From Brassica napus (lineage: Eukaryota > Streptophyta > Magnoliopsida > Brassicales > Brassicaceae): a stretch of DNA of 64,000 nt. Position numbers and translations under genes: made by a program. A model generated the notes under the pieces. It did no database searches, was not told where the DNA came from, and was given only the letters and a program-made list of their open reading frames with translations. The stretch is taken from positions 25,116,770 through 25,180,769 of the forward strand of contig NC_063452.1 of assembly GCF_020379485.1 (NCBI RefSeq), read 5' to 3'. This document shows positions 1-11,600 of the stretch, piece after piece; the first letter of the stretch is position 1; every line of letters starts with the position of its first letter.

Positions 1-342
1 AAGAGACAAGCTTCGAAGCTCTTGGGAGATGTGTTGATGGACCGGTCCAACTCGGGTGTGATGGTGAGGTATGTGAGCAGTTTGGATCATTTGAGGATTA
101 TGATGAATCTACTCAGAGAACCGACCAAGAACATTCAGCTAGAGGCCTTTCATATCTTCAAGCTGTTTGTGGCGAACGAGAGGAAACCAGAGGACATTGT
201 GGCGATTCTCGTCGCGAATCGGAACAAGATTCTTCGGTTGTTTGCTGATTTGAAGCCTGAGAAGGAAGATGAAGGGTTTGAAGCTGATAAGTTACTGGTT
301 GTGGGTGAGATTGCATCGCTTTCTCTTAAGCTAAGTGAATGA
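1..342 (+). CDS. MO25/CAB39-like scaffold protein, C-terminal part (5' truncated)
   Basis: The reading frame is open from base 1 and ends at TGA, giving about 113 C-terminal residues; the start lies outside the window. Visible motifs are [40 protein letters not shown] and [13 protein letters not shown], which are the last helical repeats of the Mo25 family. In animals Mo25 is the armadillo-like scaffold that activates STE20-type kinases with LKB1/STRAD; plant members are thought to act in cell polarity and division. The tail after [16 protein letters not shown] is short, as in plant members. It converges with the minus-strand gene ending at 446, leaving about 100 bp for both 3' ends. The order of this and the next two genes matches At2g03410-At2g03430 of Arabidopsis (from memory). 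Confidence 0.9.
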   Translation, partial: KRQASKLLGDVLMDRSNSGVMVRYVSSLDHLRIMMNLLREPTKNIQLEAFHIFKLFVANERKPEDIVAILVANRNKILRLFADLKPEKEDEGFEADKLLVVGEIASLSLKLSE

Positions 343-445
343 TGATGATGTTGTCAACGTTTGTTTTTGTCATGTTTTGTATTGCATTTTAGCATAGATT
401 CACGTTCTCAAAACGCTAAATGCATAATGTGATTTTCGAAAGTTT

Positions 446-1226
446 TTATTCAATGCCAGTCTTCTTCTTCAACATTGTGATGAATTGTTCTTTTTCTTCA
501 TCTGTCATTCCAGTGGTTGAACAGTCTCCGACTCCCCATTCTGCTCCTCTTAGACAATACTTGTCTTGTATCGCTCTTTCATTCCTAAAACAATCAGACA
601 CAACAAAACCAATGTAACATGCCCTTGTTTCACAGTTTTGGCTCTGTATGAATGGATTCAAATGATGAGAGTTTTTTTACTTACTTTTCTTTGTTTAGTT
701 TGGAGTTCTCGAGTAGCTTCTTGAGAATTGGAGATTCTTTGAATCTGGAATCATTTTCAGCGTAGAACTTCTGGTTTTTAGCTGCAATTAAGAAGCATTT
801 TTTCTTGAAGCAGAGAGAGAGACAAAACAGTTTTGTCTTAAAAGAATATCAAGAATTTGAAAGATTAGTACCATTGAAACGTTCAAGGAACTCGAGCTTT
901 GGTAATTCGGGACCAGGAACTGATTCTATGCCGGGACTTCCCGACATTAAGCCTGCTTCAGCTGAGCAAGATCCGAATATATACAAACTGTGATCGATGA
1001 TACAGACATAAAGTATTGAATGAGTGGAAGATTGAGGATTACCGGTGCATGGAGAGAGGAGAAGGGTGAGTGAGGCAGCGAGAGGGAAGGTGGACTTGCA
1101 GAGAAGGTGCTTAAACGGTGATGGCGATGATGGTAAAGCCATGGAGACAAGAGGTTGATGAACTGCTCTTGTTTCATGGAGAGTGAAGCATGGCCGAGAG
1201 AAACTAGAGATTTTGGTTTGCATCAT
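446..1226 (-). CDS. Small predicted thylakoid-lumen protein (At2g03420-like)
   Basis: Four exons can be joined in phase on the minus strand: 1226-1043, 961-872, 781-685 and 584-446. All introns have GT-AG borders, and the result is a 169-residue protein. The N-terminal ~55 residues are rich in Ser, Pro and Leu and then become hydrophobic (FPLAASLTLLLSPC), followed by T-A-E-A. This looks like a two-part chloroplast/thylakoid transit peptide with an Ala-x-Ala-type cleavage site. The mature part has ESVPGPELPKLEFLERFN, a Lys-rich stretch, and ends with CLRGAEWGVGDCSTTGMTDE and LKKKTGIE. I do not know its biochemical role. The first intron (962-1042) is 81 nt and can be read through in frame, so an unspliced reading also stays open. 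A second Met directly follows the first. Confidence 0.75.
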
Positions 1227-1550
1227 TGCGTTAGATTTTTTTGTGAGGATGGTAAATGACTTCTTAAGAGATAAGAAGGAAGGGAAGAGCTAAAAGCATT
1301 TTTTCAGAAATATATATATTTTCCATTTAAATAATAATTAAAAAATAATTTTCTCACTTATTTTCAAGTCTCCAAGGCTTCTCAATTTAAGGAAAAGAGC
1401 AATTAATTGGAGATTTATTGCTAAAAAAATTTCTAGAGAAGAGCATAAATTGATAAACATTTTTCTTTTAGATAAAAGCAGAAAAATCTAGCAAACTTGA
1501 ACAAATAAAGAACAATCCTTTTTATGTTCTACTGTTTTAGAGTAAGCATA

Positions 1551-2859
1551 TCATTCAAGCATAGCCTTGGCAGCATCAATAAGTGCTGGTCTGAAATCGT
1601 TGGAAGCTCGGCCTAGAACGGTGTAGCCTTCCTTGTCTTCTACATCAACATCTGCACCATGTCTTACAAGAAGAAACGCAACCTGGTCCATGGAACACAC
1701 AGCGAAAAAATATTTTTTTAGAGTACTTTTAGAGAAAAATATGCTTCAAAGTCATATGTGAGATTTGGAAAATTACTTGTCTGTCATCACAGATCACGGA
1801 ATGCATGAGTGGAGTTTGGCCCATTTTATCCATAGCATCAATCTCTGCTCCTTCCTCTATCAAAAACTCACAAACTTCAGTCTTACCAGTGCTTGCTGCT
1901 CTATGAAGCGGAGTGCAACCCACCTGAAAATCACCATAACATATATGTATTATGTGTAAAGTGAAGCTTATGTTATTGAAGGACAATAAGCTACACAACC
2001 TTGTCCGTGATGTTTATCTTTGCGCCATGTGTTAGTAAAAGCTGAGCGATCTCTAACCATCCCTTGCTAGCAGCATAGTGAAGAGCAGTGCGACCACCAT
2101 TGTTTTTGACATTCACATCAGCACCTGAGCACACAAAAAACAAATGAAGAATAATTTAAAACGTTAATGAGTAGAAGAAGAACAGACTTTAACATATAAC
2201 TCTTATATGCAACAAATCTATCTAACTACAGTGGCTGAGACAAGAGCTAAGCAAGCATTCAGGTAGAGCTTGAATCTAATGAGAAAGATCACACAACTTA
2301 TATAAAGGAAGCTAACAAGATTGAAACACAAACCTCTAGTCAATAAGATTTCAACGAGCTCGGCCTTGCCGATGCTAGTAGCAGAATGAAGAGGAGCCCA
2401 TCCTTCATCATCCTTACTATTGATAACAGTCTTTGACTCATCTACACTTGATAGCAACTTCACTATCTGCATATTCCACATCCATAAGCTTTTAATATCT
2501 AAAAAAAGTTCTCCTTTCTAGAACTCAAGTCGCTAACAAAATTGCAACAACACAATCAATAATGCAGCTACAATAACTCAACTTGACTACATGAATAATC
2601 AAAATAAGCTATGCTTCTGTCTAACTATAGATTTTAGTACATGAAGGTAAAGGAAACAAACCTGAGAATGGCCGAAAGAAGCTGAGACATGGAGGAGGGA
2701 GCGACCGTCTTCGTTTCTGAAACTGAGAGATTTCGCGAGCTGTTGAGGAGATAAAGACATGAACACCGAAGAATCGCCAGATTCCGCCGCTTTGAATAGT
2801 TCTTCGTCTCTAATTTGCTTCGGCTCTTGTCCCTTCGTATCATCGGTTTCAACTTCCAT
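1551..2859 (-). CDS. Ankyrin-repeat protein, gankyrin/PSMD10-like (At2g03430-like)
   Basis: Five exons join cleanly on the minus strand: 2859-2662, 2466-2334, 2124-2000, 1923-1777 and 1682-1551. They encode 244 residues, close to the remembered Arabidopsis length of about 240. The acidic N-terminus (MEVETDDTKGQEPK) is followed by a row of ankyrin repeats, several visible by the core T/S-P-L-H or T-A-L-H: GRSLLHVSASFGHSQ, GWAPLHSATSIGKAE, GRTALHYAASKGWLE, GCTPLHRAASTGKTE and GQTPLMHSVICDDRQ. The small single-domain layout resembles gankyrin, the 26S proteasome assembly chaperone, but that role in plants is inferred from family resemblance. No breaks are seen. Introns 2 to 5 fall at similar points of successive repeats, as expected for a gene grown by repeat duplication. 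Confidence 0.88.
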
Positions 2860-3319
2860 GGCTTCTTGTCCAAGATTTGATTAAAGCTTGGTTTCGTTTC
2901 GTTGTCAGAGAAGAAGACCTAATAAGTGATTCGATTCTGTTCTAAACTCTCAAATCATTTCCTTTAATAAAAAACAATAATCAATAGCAGGCTTTTAACG
3001 TGTTTCATATGGGCTTATAAGTTGAGAGCCCAAATAGGGTCACAAAAACTTATTATTTGTTGTGAGCCCAAAACTTTACCTAAACAATGGTGACTTATGA
3101 ACGATGAAAAATAATGCATTTCCCGTCTTTTCTTAAAAAAAATCACCATTCACGAAGAATAATTTTTCCTTCTCATTCTTTCTTATTCTTTTTTTTTTGT
3201 AGAAAAATAAAAAAAAAACAAAATGATTCCTTATTAAATTTGAGAAGGAACAACCATTCATTTTCATCTCTACTATTTTATTCATGAACAAAACTTAGGT
3301 TCACCCCTAAGGTGAACCT
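2860..3319. other. Upstream region of the ankyrin gene, AT-rich
   Basis: This holds the 5' leader and promoter of the minus-strand ankyrin gene and simple AT-rich DNA. A short self-complementary GGTTCACCCCTAAGGTGAACC lies at about 3299-3319, just outside the next repeat, and may be its true outer end. No coding potential is seen. Confidence 0.5.
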
Positions 3320-4157
3320 TTAAATTCATCTCCCCTCTTATTACCAATCAAAATGTTATATAAATTAATAATAAAATATATTATTTTGTAAAAAAAAATC
3401 TAAAATAATTGAAAAAAAATAATGAAGCTCATTTTAATGACGCTAACGCCACTAACTAAACCCTAAATCTTAAATTCTAAACCCTAAACCTTAAATCTAA
3501 ACCCTAAACCCTAAATTCTAAACTCAAACTCTAAACCCTAAACCCAAACCCTATATATTAAACCCAAATCTTAAACCATAAACCCAAACCGTACACTCTA
3601 AACCCAAACCCTAGACCTTAAACTCAAACCCTAGATCCTAAACCCAAACCTAGACTCTAAACCCAAATCTTAAACCCTAAAGAAACAACATCAACATTAA
3701 CCCAAACCTTTAGGATATAAGATTTGAGTTCAGGGTTTACGATTTGAATTTAGGGTGTAGGGATTAGGTTTGGATATATGGTTTGAGTTTAGAGTCTATG
3801 AATTGAGTTTAGAGTCTATGAATTGAGTTTAGGATATAGGGTTTGGGTTTAGGGTTTACGGTTTGGGTTTAGGGTTTAGGATTTGGGTTTAGGATTTGGG
3901 TTTAGGATATAGGGTTTGGGTTTAGGGTTTAGGATTTGGGTTTAGGATATAGGGTTTGGGTTTAGGGTTTAAGATTTGGATTTAGGGTTTAGGGTATAGA
4001 TTTAAAGTTTAGGGTTTAGTTTGTGGCGTTAGCATCATTAAAATTGGCGTTATTATTTTTTTTCAATTATTTCATATTTTTTTAAATAAAATTAATCTAT
4101 TTTATTATTAATATATGTGGTATTTTGATTGGTAACAAGAAGAGAGGTGAATTTAAA
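3320..4157. repeat. Foldback repeat with degenerate telomere-like core
   Basis: Two inverted arms of about 135 bp (3320-3452 and 4023-4157) match each other with substitutions. They share TTAAATTCATCTC, ACCAATCAAAAT and GACGCTAACGCCAC or their complements. Between them, 3455-3690 is a degenerate (AAACCCTAAA)n run and 3715-4020 is the same motif inverted, (TTTAGGGTTTGGG)n. The whole 838 bp is therefore one imperfect inverted repeat. The core resembles interstitial telomere repeats of type TTTAGGG but is interspersed with 7-8 bp variants. It is most likely a non-autonomous foldback or MITE element. No target duplication is evident. Confidence 0.7.
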
Positions 4158-4338
4158 ATTGGCGTTAGCATCATTAAGTCTTGTTCTCTATGTTCATTTC
4201 CTATTCGTTCATCTTGTTTCCAGAATGGTTACTAGTCGGATCCTAATCTGGAAGGTGTTGTGAAGAGGTGAACAAAAACGAAGATGAAACGGTGTATATT
4301 ATATATGGAGTATCATTTATGTAATGTATGGATAGGAG

Positions 4339-5277
4339 CAGGACCGGGCCTGAGTAGAGGCAGGTGAAGCATGTGCTTCAAGGGTGGACTTAGGGCTGGG
4401 CAAAAAACCCGGATCCGAAGAACCGAACCGAACCCGATCCGAAAAAGTAATACCAAACCCGAACTGAAATTGATTAAATATCCGAACGGGTTCAAAATTT
4501 TGGTATCTAAAGAACCGAAACCGAACCCGACCAGAACCGAAGTATCTCGGGTACCCGAATGTAACCGAAATAGATTTATATACCTAAATATATTACTTAT
4601 TTTTAAATTTAATATATATTAAAAACATCCAAAATATATAAGATACTTTATAGTTGTCTAAAATACTTAAAAATATACATAAATAGTCAAAAGTAAATGT
4701 CTAAAATAGCTAAAATATATTCAAAACACCAAAATGCTTGAAATATCTATTGATTTTCAATCCGAATATTTAAATCAAACCAATTTATATGTTAATTTTA
4801 GGTATTTTGACGTATATTATACAAATTTATATGTAATATATTATTTTGATTTATTGATTTTGTGAAATTTTAAGCATATAATGAATATTAAAATTTTAAA
4901 AATAATTTAAATGGGTTATCCGAACCCGAACCGAACCCGCAAAGATCCGAACCGAATCCGAACCGAAATTTAGAAATACCCGAATGGGACTGAAATCTTT
5001 AAACCTGAAAACCCGAAAACCCGAAACCCGATTAGATCCGAACCGAACCCGAATGGGTACCCGAACGCCCACCCCTAGGTGGACTATAGTTATTTATTTT
5101 GAGGGCCAAAAAATTAGAAGATAGTCTTTGGACTAGCGGTAATGATGCATTATATTATCTAAAGTGGGCCGGGTTCGAACACATTTGCCACATTTTAGCA
5201 TCTTCATTTTTTTAAAAAAGTAATGGGCCAAAAATATTATTTTGCTTCTGAGCCGGTAATTGCCAGGCCCGACCCTA
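4339..5277. mobile_element. Outer non-autonomous hAT element, interrupted by a second hAT
   Basis: The ends CAGGACCGGGCCTG and, inverted, TAGGGTCGGGCCTGG form short imperfect terminal repeats. The flanks carry a perfect 8-bp duplication GATAGGAG (4331-4338 and 5278-5285), the size made by hAT transposases. Without the insert the element is about 244 bp. Its right half contains GGACTAGCGGTAATG and GGGTTCGAAC, which loosely resemble Pol III A and B boxes, so a tRNA-derived component is possible. It codes for nothing. Confidence 0.75.
4391..5077. mobile_element. Inner non-autonomous hAT element (CCGAACCCGAA-rich)
   Basis: The terminal repeats are TAGGGCTGGGC at the left and, inverted, TAGGGGTGGGC at the right. 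A perfect 8-bp target duplication GGTGGACT lies at 4383-4390 and 5078-5085. Inside, both flanks are full of the motif CCGAACCCGAA/ACCGAACC around an AT-rich centre. A related truncated copy ends at 10606. The element is 687 bp with no transposase and must have been mobilised in trans. Confidence 0.85.
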
Positions 5278-5285
5278 GATAGGAG

Positions 5286-7020
5286 AAGAACAACAAGTGG
5301 TTAAATCTCAAAGGAGTGTCATGAAAACACAAATCCTTTAGTTTCTTTAAAATATCCATTGAAACTATGGAGTTATGTGTTCTCAGGTCACCCCTTCTAG
5401 TTTCTCTGTTCCATTACTTCATTCCCCTTTTGGATTTATATATTGCAGTGTGGTGGTGGGACATTGAAGGAGCAAGTTTGATGGTTTTGGAGTGATTTTG
5501 TTGGGTTTTCTAGTAGTAGAAAAATAAACTGAAATGAAATCATGCAATAATGGTCATTGGATTACATCTGAAATTCTATTTCATTTGGAGGGAAAGAGAG
5601 GGAATCTAGAGACGGAAATATCTCAGGCAGAAACAAACTAGTGTGATTGAGATAAATAGTTTTGGAGAACATATGCATGCCTACACATCAAAGATATGGA
5701 ACATAGTCAAATCATTCTATTGTCCACCAGCTAAGTTGTTTCTGGTATGACTTTTTGATGCTGAAGATATTGATGCTGAAGATGGTGATGATTCGGAAGA
5801 TGGTGATTAAACTAGACAAAAGAAAATTCAAAAACTAGTGAATGTGACAAAATCAAAATCCGAGAAAACAGTAAGATTGATAAAACCAGTCAAACAAAAA
5901 AAGACCAATGAACCCAATAAAACTGATGAATTCAATTGATGAAACAAACATGGATAACAAAATGTATATGAGTTTGATGATTTCAAAAGTCTTGATGATT
6001 CTTACAATCTCAAAATTTCCAATACTTTTAATGATCTTGACTATTTTAATGATCAACAACCAGACTATATCAAATCAACAAAATTGATGAAACCTATGAA
6101 TTGATGAACTTGGAGAAAAAAAACAGATAAAATTTGAACACGACATGGACAATTAAAGTTTTGGTTCAAGTGGAACATTGTACAAAATTTGTATACTTTC
6201 ATTTTACGGAGACTATTGAAATATTGTATTATTTTGAATATTTTGTCAATCAGTAATAACTGAAATATGATTTGCACACTTGAGTAGGATATTTTATCTT
6301 TAGAAAATAAATATATCATTTATGTTTTTAATTTTTCTTTATAAGTTTTCTTATGTAAAATACACATATATAAACAATCTACTCTTTCAAGAATCTCAAC
6401 AAAAACTATGGTTGCAATTGGTGCTCAAACTTTCAAGGCTTTAGAAGGCTTGAGAGTTTTAACAGTTTTTCTTTTCTCCAACTAAGATTTTTTGTAACAT
6501 TGACCCCCTCCAAAATGTTCAGTCAATATTTAGTTACCTCTTTTATTTCCTTTATATTTTGCTAAAGCCTTGTAAATATGAATTTGAAAACAAAACGTAT
6601 TTTTCTTTCGTAAAAATATTTTTTTTCTTTGATTATCACTATAATATTAATATAAATATATATCAATTACATTATAAAAAACCTTTTAATGAATTAATAA
6701 TCTACTTTTTCTTGTTATTTAATATCGATATTGCCTACCGCCTTTCAAAATTTTATTATTAATATCTAAAATAATAATTCTTAAAAAGTTATCATATTAA
6801 AAATTTGATAAATCTATAACCTAATGCATACATAAAGTATAATTAAAAGTACCATTAAAACAAAAAAAAAATAATGAAATTAATATAATTTTTATTTTTA
6901 ATAACAACTGTTCAGATATAAATTAGTAGACATTAACTATTCTTTTGTTTTTAAAGGATTTCTTCACATGTGAATACCATTCTTTGATTTTTTTTAATCT
7001 TTTCTATACCAATGCAACAA
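5286..7020. other. AT-rich intergenic DNA
   Basis: No gene can be supported. Around 5550-5815 on the plus strand there are short open stretches (for example FDAEDIDAEDGDDSEDGD before a stop) that may be a decayed exon, but no family is recognisable. The rest is low-complexity AT-rich sequence. Confidence 0.5.
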
Positions 7021-8261
7021 ATTTTTCACAGGTTTTCTCGGAATCTAATTCCCCCAAATCTCTTAGACAAAGAAGCCTCGAAAGTGAAATCACCGTCGTT
7101 CATCAGGGTAATTTTATATTTTTATTCAATCAATAATTTTTTTTAGTTTGATTCAGAATTTGAATTAGCAAGAAACAATGAAAAACTCGTATGTTCTCAC
7201 CTCAGAGGATATACATATATTCCCCCGGTCACCCTTTTCATCAGGGCATCAGCATTGAAGGGTCTTAGCAAAAGTTCACACAGTTTTCGACAAAAACAAA
7301 TATTAAAATATTTCAATAGTGTTGAATCCGCGTCGTGCGAAGTCGCTGGGAAAACCCCGTATTGTTACTGTTCTGCGGGCCCCACACCACGTGGCAGCCC
7401 GCAATTAAACGAATATTAAATTTTTTTTTAAATGAAACGAAAAACAAAATTAAAATAATAATAATAGGAGCATTGGGAATCGAGAAGTGAGGTTCACCAA
7501 TGCTGATGGTCTCAGAGGTTTACATGGGGTACTCTCTCTCTCTCTATCTCTCTCTCTCTCTCTCTCTCTCGCAACAATTTAAATAAAATGTTCTTTTCCA
7601 GGGAATCTTGAATCACTTTCATGGCAAAACAAAAAAAGCACTGAATAACCGCATTTCTGATCTTTTCAAAACATACTTTGTTGGTGGTTGCATAAAGCTT
7701 GTTCTCCTTGGAAATGGTAATTATTTATTCTACGTTTCACACTTGATTAATTCATATTAAAATTGTATTACTTCCAGTTCTTACAAATGCAGAGTCTTTC
7801 CAAGTTTGGAAGGTTTGGTTACGAAATATTTTGCTGACATTAAAGAAGGACCTGATTCCTTCTTTAAAATTACTCCAACGATACCTTGGAAGCCTAAAAC
7901 TCTCGTTTCTTCAAGATCGGTTGAAGGTTCTAACATGTCTGGGCTAACATGGATGATCCACTCCCAGTCTAATCCATCTTGTTCAGACGTGGTTGAGAAG
8001 TTTCTTTTGGTCATTAAATCATAGTAAGTAAAGTCTTCTTGCCTCGTTTTTTTTGTATACTAATTTACAGTAAATAACTGTTTTAACATTTATTTTCAGA
8101 ATCTCCCGGCTCTTCGTATTGTAAATTCAAAAATGAGCTATGGATCATTTCTTTAGAAGCATCTTGTGGTGTTGATAGCATCGAGGATGAGAATGATGAT
8201 GGCTACGATTATGGCTGTACCGCATCAGGATGCTTCTTCACACTTTCTATTCATTTTTAAT
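7021..8261 (+). pseudogene. Possible decayed multi-exon gene of unknown family
   Basis: Several plus-strand open stretches are bounded by plausible splice signals: about 7034-7108 (SESNSPKSLRQRSLESEITV), 7780-8024 (including TKYFADIKEGPDSFFKITP and SNPSCSDVVEKFLLVIKS) after an acceptor TACTTCCAG, and 8100-8261 (ELWIISLEASCGVDSIEDEN, DDGYDYGCTASGCF) after TTTTCAG. They do not join into one frame: the natural join of the last two parts makes a stop codon. I do not recognise the family. It may also be transposon-derived. Confidence 0.25.
7532..7570 (+). repeat. (CT)n microsatellite
   Basis: A run of CT dinucleotides with one interruption (CTAT). Such runs are common in plant 5' leaders and introns. 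Confidence 0.95.
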
Positions 8262-10040
8262 AACAATTGTTCATATATAAAATAACAGACATTAACTCGA
8301 TAGCCTTTAGTACCATTCACGGTTTTTATAGTCTGAATCTCTACGACCAAAGATCTAAAGCTTAAACCAACAGTCGTTACCAGTCCGAGCCTTAATCTAA
8401 TTATCTTGTCCTTTAGTTTATATAGTTATGGTTGCATATCAGTTGTTCATGATAATTCTTGTTTTGTAAAAAAAAAAATTTACTGTATTTTGTTTTTTTA
8501 ATAACACATAGGAAAAATGATTGCCTTGCATTTTTGTGTGTTGTGTTGTTCTCCTTTTTCTTCTTGTTTTATATTTATAGTATAATAACTTCCATAACAA
8601 GAAAATAATAATAATATACTTGTAAGAGTGATGACATGACTTTTGTGTTTCCATTTTTTTCCTGACCTAGAAGTTCACGAATTGAAATTGAATGATGTAA
8701 ACAATATGTTCTGCATGTTGACAACAAATTCAAATCATGAATTATGAGTGCCAAAAGATACATTTTCTCTTTTTACTTAATTGTTTGCTCACTTTTTTTC
8801 TCCTTAAAATTTCTCCATTGCAGCTGAAAGGTCTTTTTCCAGTTCTCTTTTTTTTTTTATAGCTGTTGTTACTTGAGCTTTTGGTGTCTGTATTTTCTAC
8901 AGATTTTGCGTCATGAGCTTTTGATAGGCTTCTTGGGGAATATTTCGGCAGAACTACAATATACATTTTTAAATCTCTCTTGTTGATGGGTTAAATGTTG
9001 CTATGTCTAACTAAAATCTTGATGTGAAAGTGATTGACAACCAAACTCAAAGAATTCACCAGAAAAAAAAAACTAATGCATATGTTATTGGGGTTTTTCT
9101 TACATTGACTGTATTATTAAGTCATTGTTAAATATGTGTTATTTACACTCTGAATTTGGCATCATGCTTTGTGTTTGCATTTAGAATATTGACCTATTGT
9201 TTTGCAAAAACAACTTTTCAATTAATTACATATGCATGATGGTGTTAAATTCAGACAAACCAAATGGACCAACAGTGGTATGAATTAAAGGTTTATACCA
9301 TATAGACATGCAACCTTTATGGAAAATATAATAATATGCTTGTTTTGGCATGTTATATAATAATTTAACTAGATGATAATATGCGCGCATGTGTGGGTGA
9401 TTTCTTATAATAATGTTTGTTTATGAAATGATTTTAATATTTTGCAACACGATAATTTTTATCGATTATGAAATGATGAATACAAATATTGATCTCTTAA
9501 ATATATCATCGTTGTTGAATAGTTAACATATTACATCTCATTTTAGTTATTTTTAAGACTTCATATGCACAAAAAGAAATTAAATTTTACGGCTGACACA
9601 AATCACCAAAATCAAATAGGCAACATCGATTGTATAATGACGAAAGGGGATTAGGTTTTCTGCTCTCGATTTGTTTACTATTGACTCCATATAAGTGATT
9701 TCATTTTCTACATCTATAGAATTGTGCTTTCATTCTCGTCTTTGTTTAATTGATATGAGTTAAGTTTTTTTTTTTAACTTCTTTTATGAATTCAGTGAAT
9801 CACATAAGTGTCAATTAGAAAAAAATGAACATTTGTAAAAATTAGTTTCACTCCTTATACATATCTGAGAATTAAAATTTTGAAAAAAAATCACCGGCAA
9901 ACTATATTAACAGGTTAGTGTTCAAATCTAATATATCAAGTTGTTATAAAATATAAGTGCAGACTCAAAATATAAATGTTTGTCTAGTATATGTTCACCA
10001 GCTCGGTCTAAAAATCATCTAATTAGAACAACAAAACAAA
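8262..10040. other. AT-rich intergenic DNA
   Basis: No open frame with recognisable content was found on either strand. A motif ACTAGATGATAATATGCGCG at about 9369 vaguely recalls an inverted Helitron 3' end but lacks the hairpin. Confidence 0.5.
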
Positions 10041-10606
10041 TTACGTATTTCACCAGTTCGAGCAATATCTGAATCCGAACCCGGATGGATATCCGAAGAT
10101 AACCAAACATAAGTATACTTAACTCTATATTTCTAGTTTATTTCTCTCATTTTATTCAAAATATTTATATTAATGATTCTTATTGCTCAAAAGTATATAA
10201 TATACATATAATTATGGACAAAATCATTTGCACTCACTTAAAATACATATCAAGTTCTTGTTTCTTGCATTAACAAAAGTTGCATCTAAAATTTCAAAAC
10301 AACAACTAAATTAGTGTCTTTCTATTTTTAAAGTTTTATCTCCAAACCTATGAATAGTTTAATCTTTTAAAAATTAAAAAAACAGTTAAGTTAAAATATA
10401 TTTTAAATATAAAAAACTTAAACAATGGATAATTTATTTATTTTTTCTTCAAAATTTAAATATCCGAACCCGACCCAAACTATCCGAACCCGAACATAAA
10501 ATGCCCGAACCCGACTCGAAGTGTAGAAATACCTGAACGGGTTCTATACCTTTATACTGAAATATCCGATACAAAACTGAACGTGTATCCGAACGCCCAC
10601 CCCTAT
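10041..10606. repeat. Truncated hAT-type MITE relative (CCGAACCCG repeats)
   Basis: The right end CCGAACGCCCACCCCTA is nearly the same as that of the element at 4391-5077. The flanks carry CCGAACCCG motifs around 10072-10100 and 10462-10600. The left terminal repeat and a target duplication could not be found, so the copy is old or truncated and its left edge is approximate. Confidence 0.65.
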
Positions 10607-11560
10607 GATATATGATCATTTGTATCTTGCTTGAACAAAAAAAAAAATTAAACCATTGATCACAAAAATTTTAATGTGAGACTTTTACCATTTTTAGTAA
10701 TTTATAGTCGTTTTTAAAAATTCAAAATATACCATATAAGAAAAAATCTAATTGTTTTTATTATATGCTTAAGGTGATTGTTTAATTTCTTTTAATAGTA
10801 TAAAATTAAAAAAAAGAGAGATGTTAGAATTTTTTTAAATCAAATATGTATTATTCATAATCATTAATTGTCATATATATATTAATCATATTAGGTAATT
10901 TTGTATTTTTTATTTAAGGAAATAAAAAATATTCTTTTGTACACTATTAATTAATTTGATAGTTAGTTTAATAAAAAACATAGTATATGTTTATATGTAC
11001 CAACTTATTTTTCTAACAATTCTAATAATCATTCTCGTGATGACACGTGTCTACCAAAACATATTGTAGTGCTACAGGATTAATATATAGGAGATTTTTA
11101 AAAAAACTATGTGTAAGCCCCTAATTGAACTATATCATTACTCCTTTGTAATGTAATTCTGCTTATTAACTCAAAACATAAACAAAAACCTCTAACCTAA
11201 CATGTATTAAGAAGTGTTTAAAAAAACAATTTATATCCAAAACTTATTGAAACATACCAACTTTTACAATTCATCTAGAGCTGATTTTGTTTAAAAAAAA
11301 AACACCTAGAGCTGATTTAAAGATGCAAAAAGTTTTCTTGACATATTTACTATATTATTAATTTCGCGTACAAAATAACGCAAATTAAAATTAGTTAACA
11401 GAGTGTTCAAACGCAATCATCACAATTTGTTCATGTAAATAATGTATTGTCAAATACGATTTTCATCCTTATTGTTGGAAAAAAACTCAAAACGTATAAA
11501 AACTTTAACCTAACACGTATAAAAAGAGTTAAAATAAAAGAGTTAAGAACATTTCAAAGC
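10607..11560. other. AT-rich intergenic DNA
   Basis: No gene or structured element can be supported. A short ORF near 11447-11644 runs across the MULE edge and is chance. Confidence 0.5.
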
Positions 11561-11576
11561 GGGAGAATCGCCAAGT

Positions 11577-11600
11577 GTGACTCAAAACTTGGAGTCAAAC
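11577..11600 (+). repeat. MULE terminal inverted repeat, left
   Basis: All 24 bases are the reverse complement of 17635-17658. Confidence 0.9.

Noticed and set aside
3455..4020. Genuine interstitial telomere tract
   Set aside because: The repeats are degenerate, change orientation in the middle and are enclosed by inverted arms, so a foldback element fits better.
4371..4622. ORF of 83 codons (plus)
   Set aside because: It is a translation of CCGAACCCGAA repeats inside the hAT element.
7781..8014. Minus-strand ORF opposite the possible pseudogene
   Set aside because: Shadow of the plus-strand frame; no recognisable motif in either, and the plus frame has splice signals.
9360..9400. Helitron 3' end
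   Set aside because: CTAGT-like motif present, but no stable hairpin and no matching 5' end could be found.
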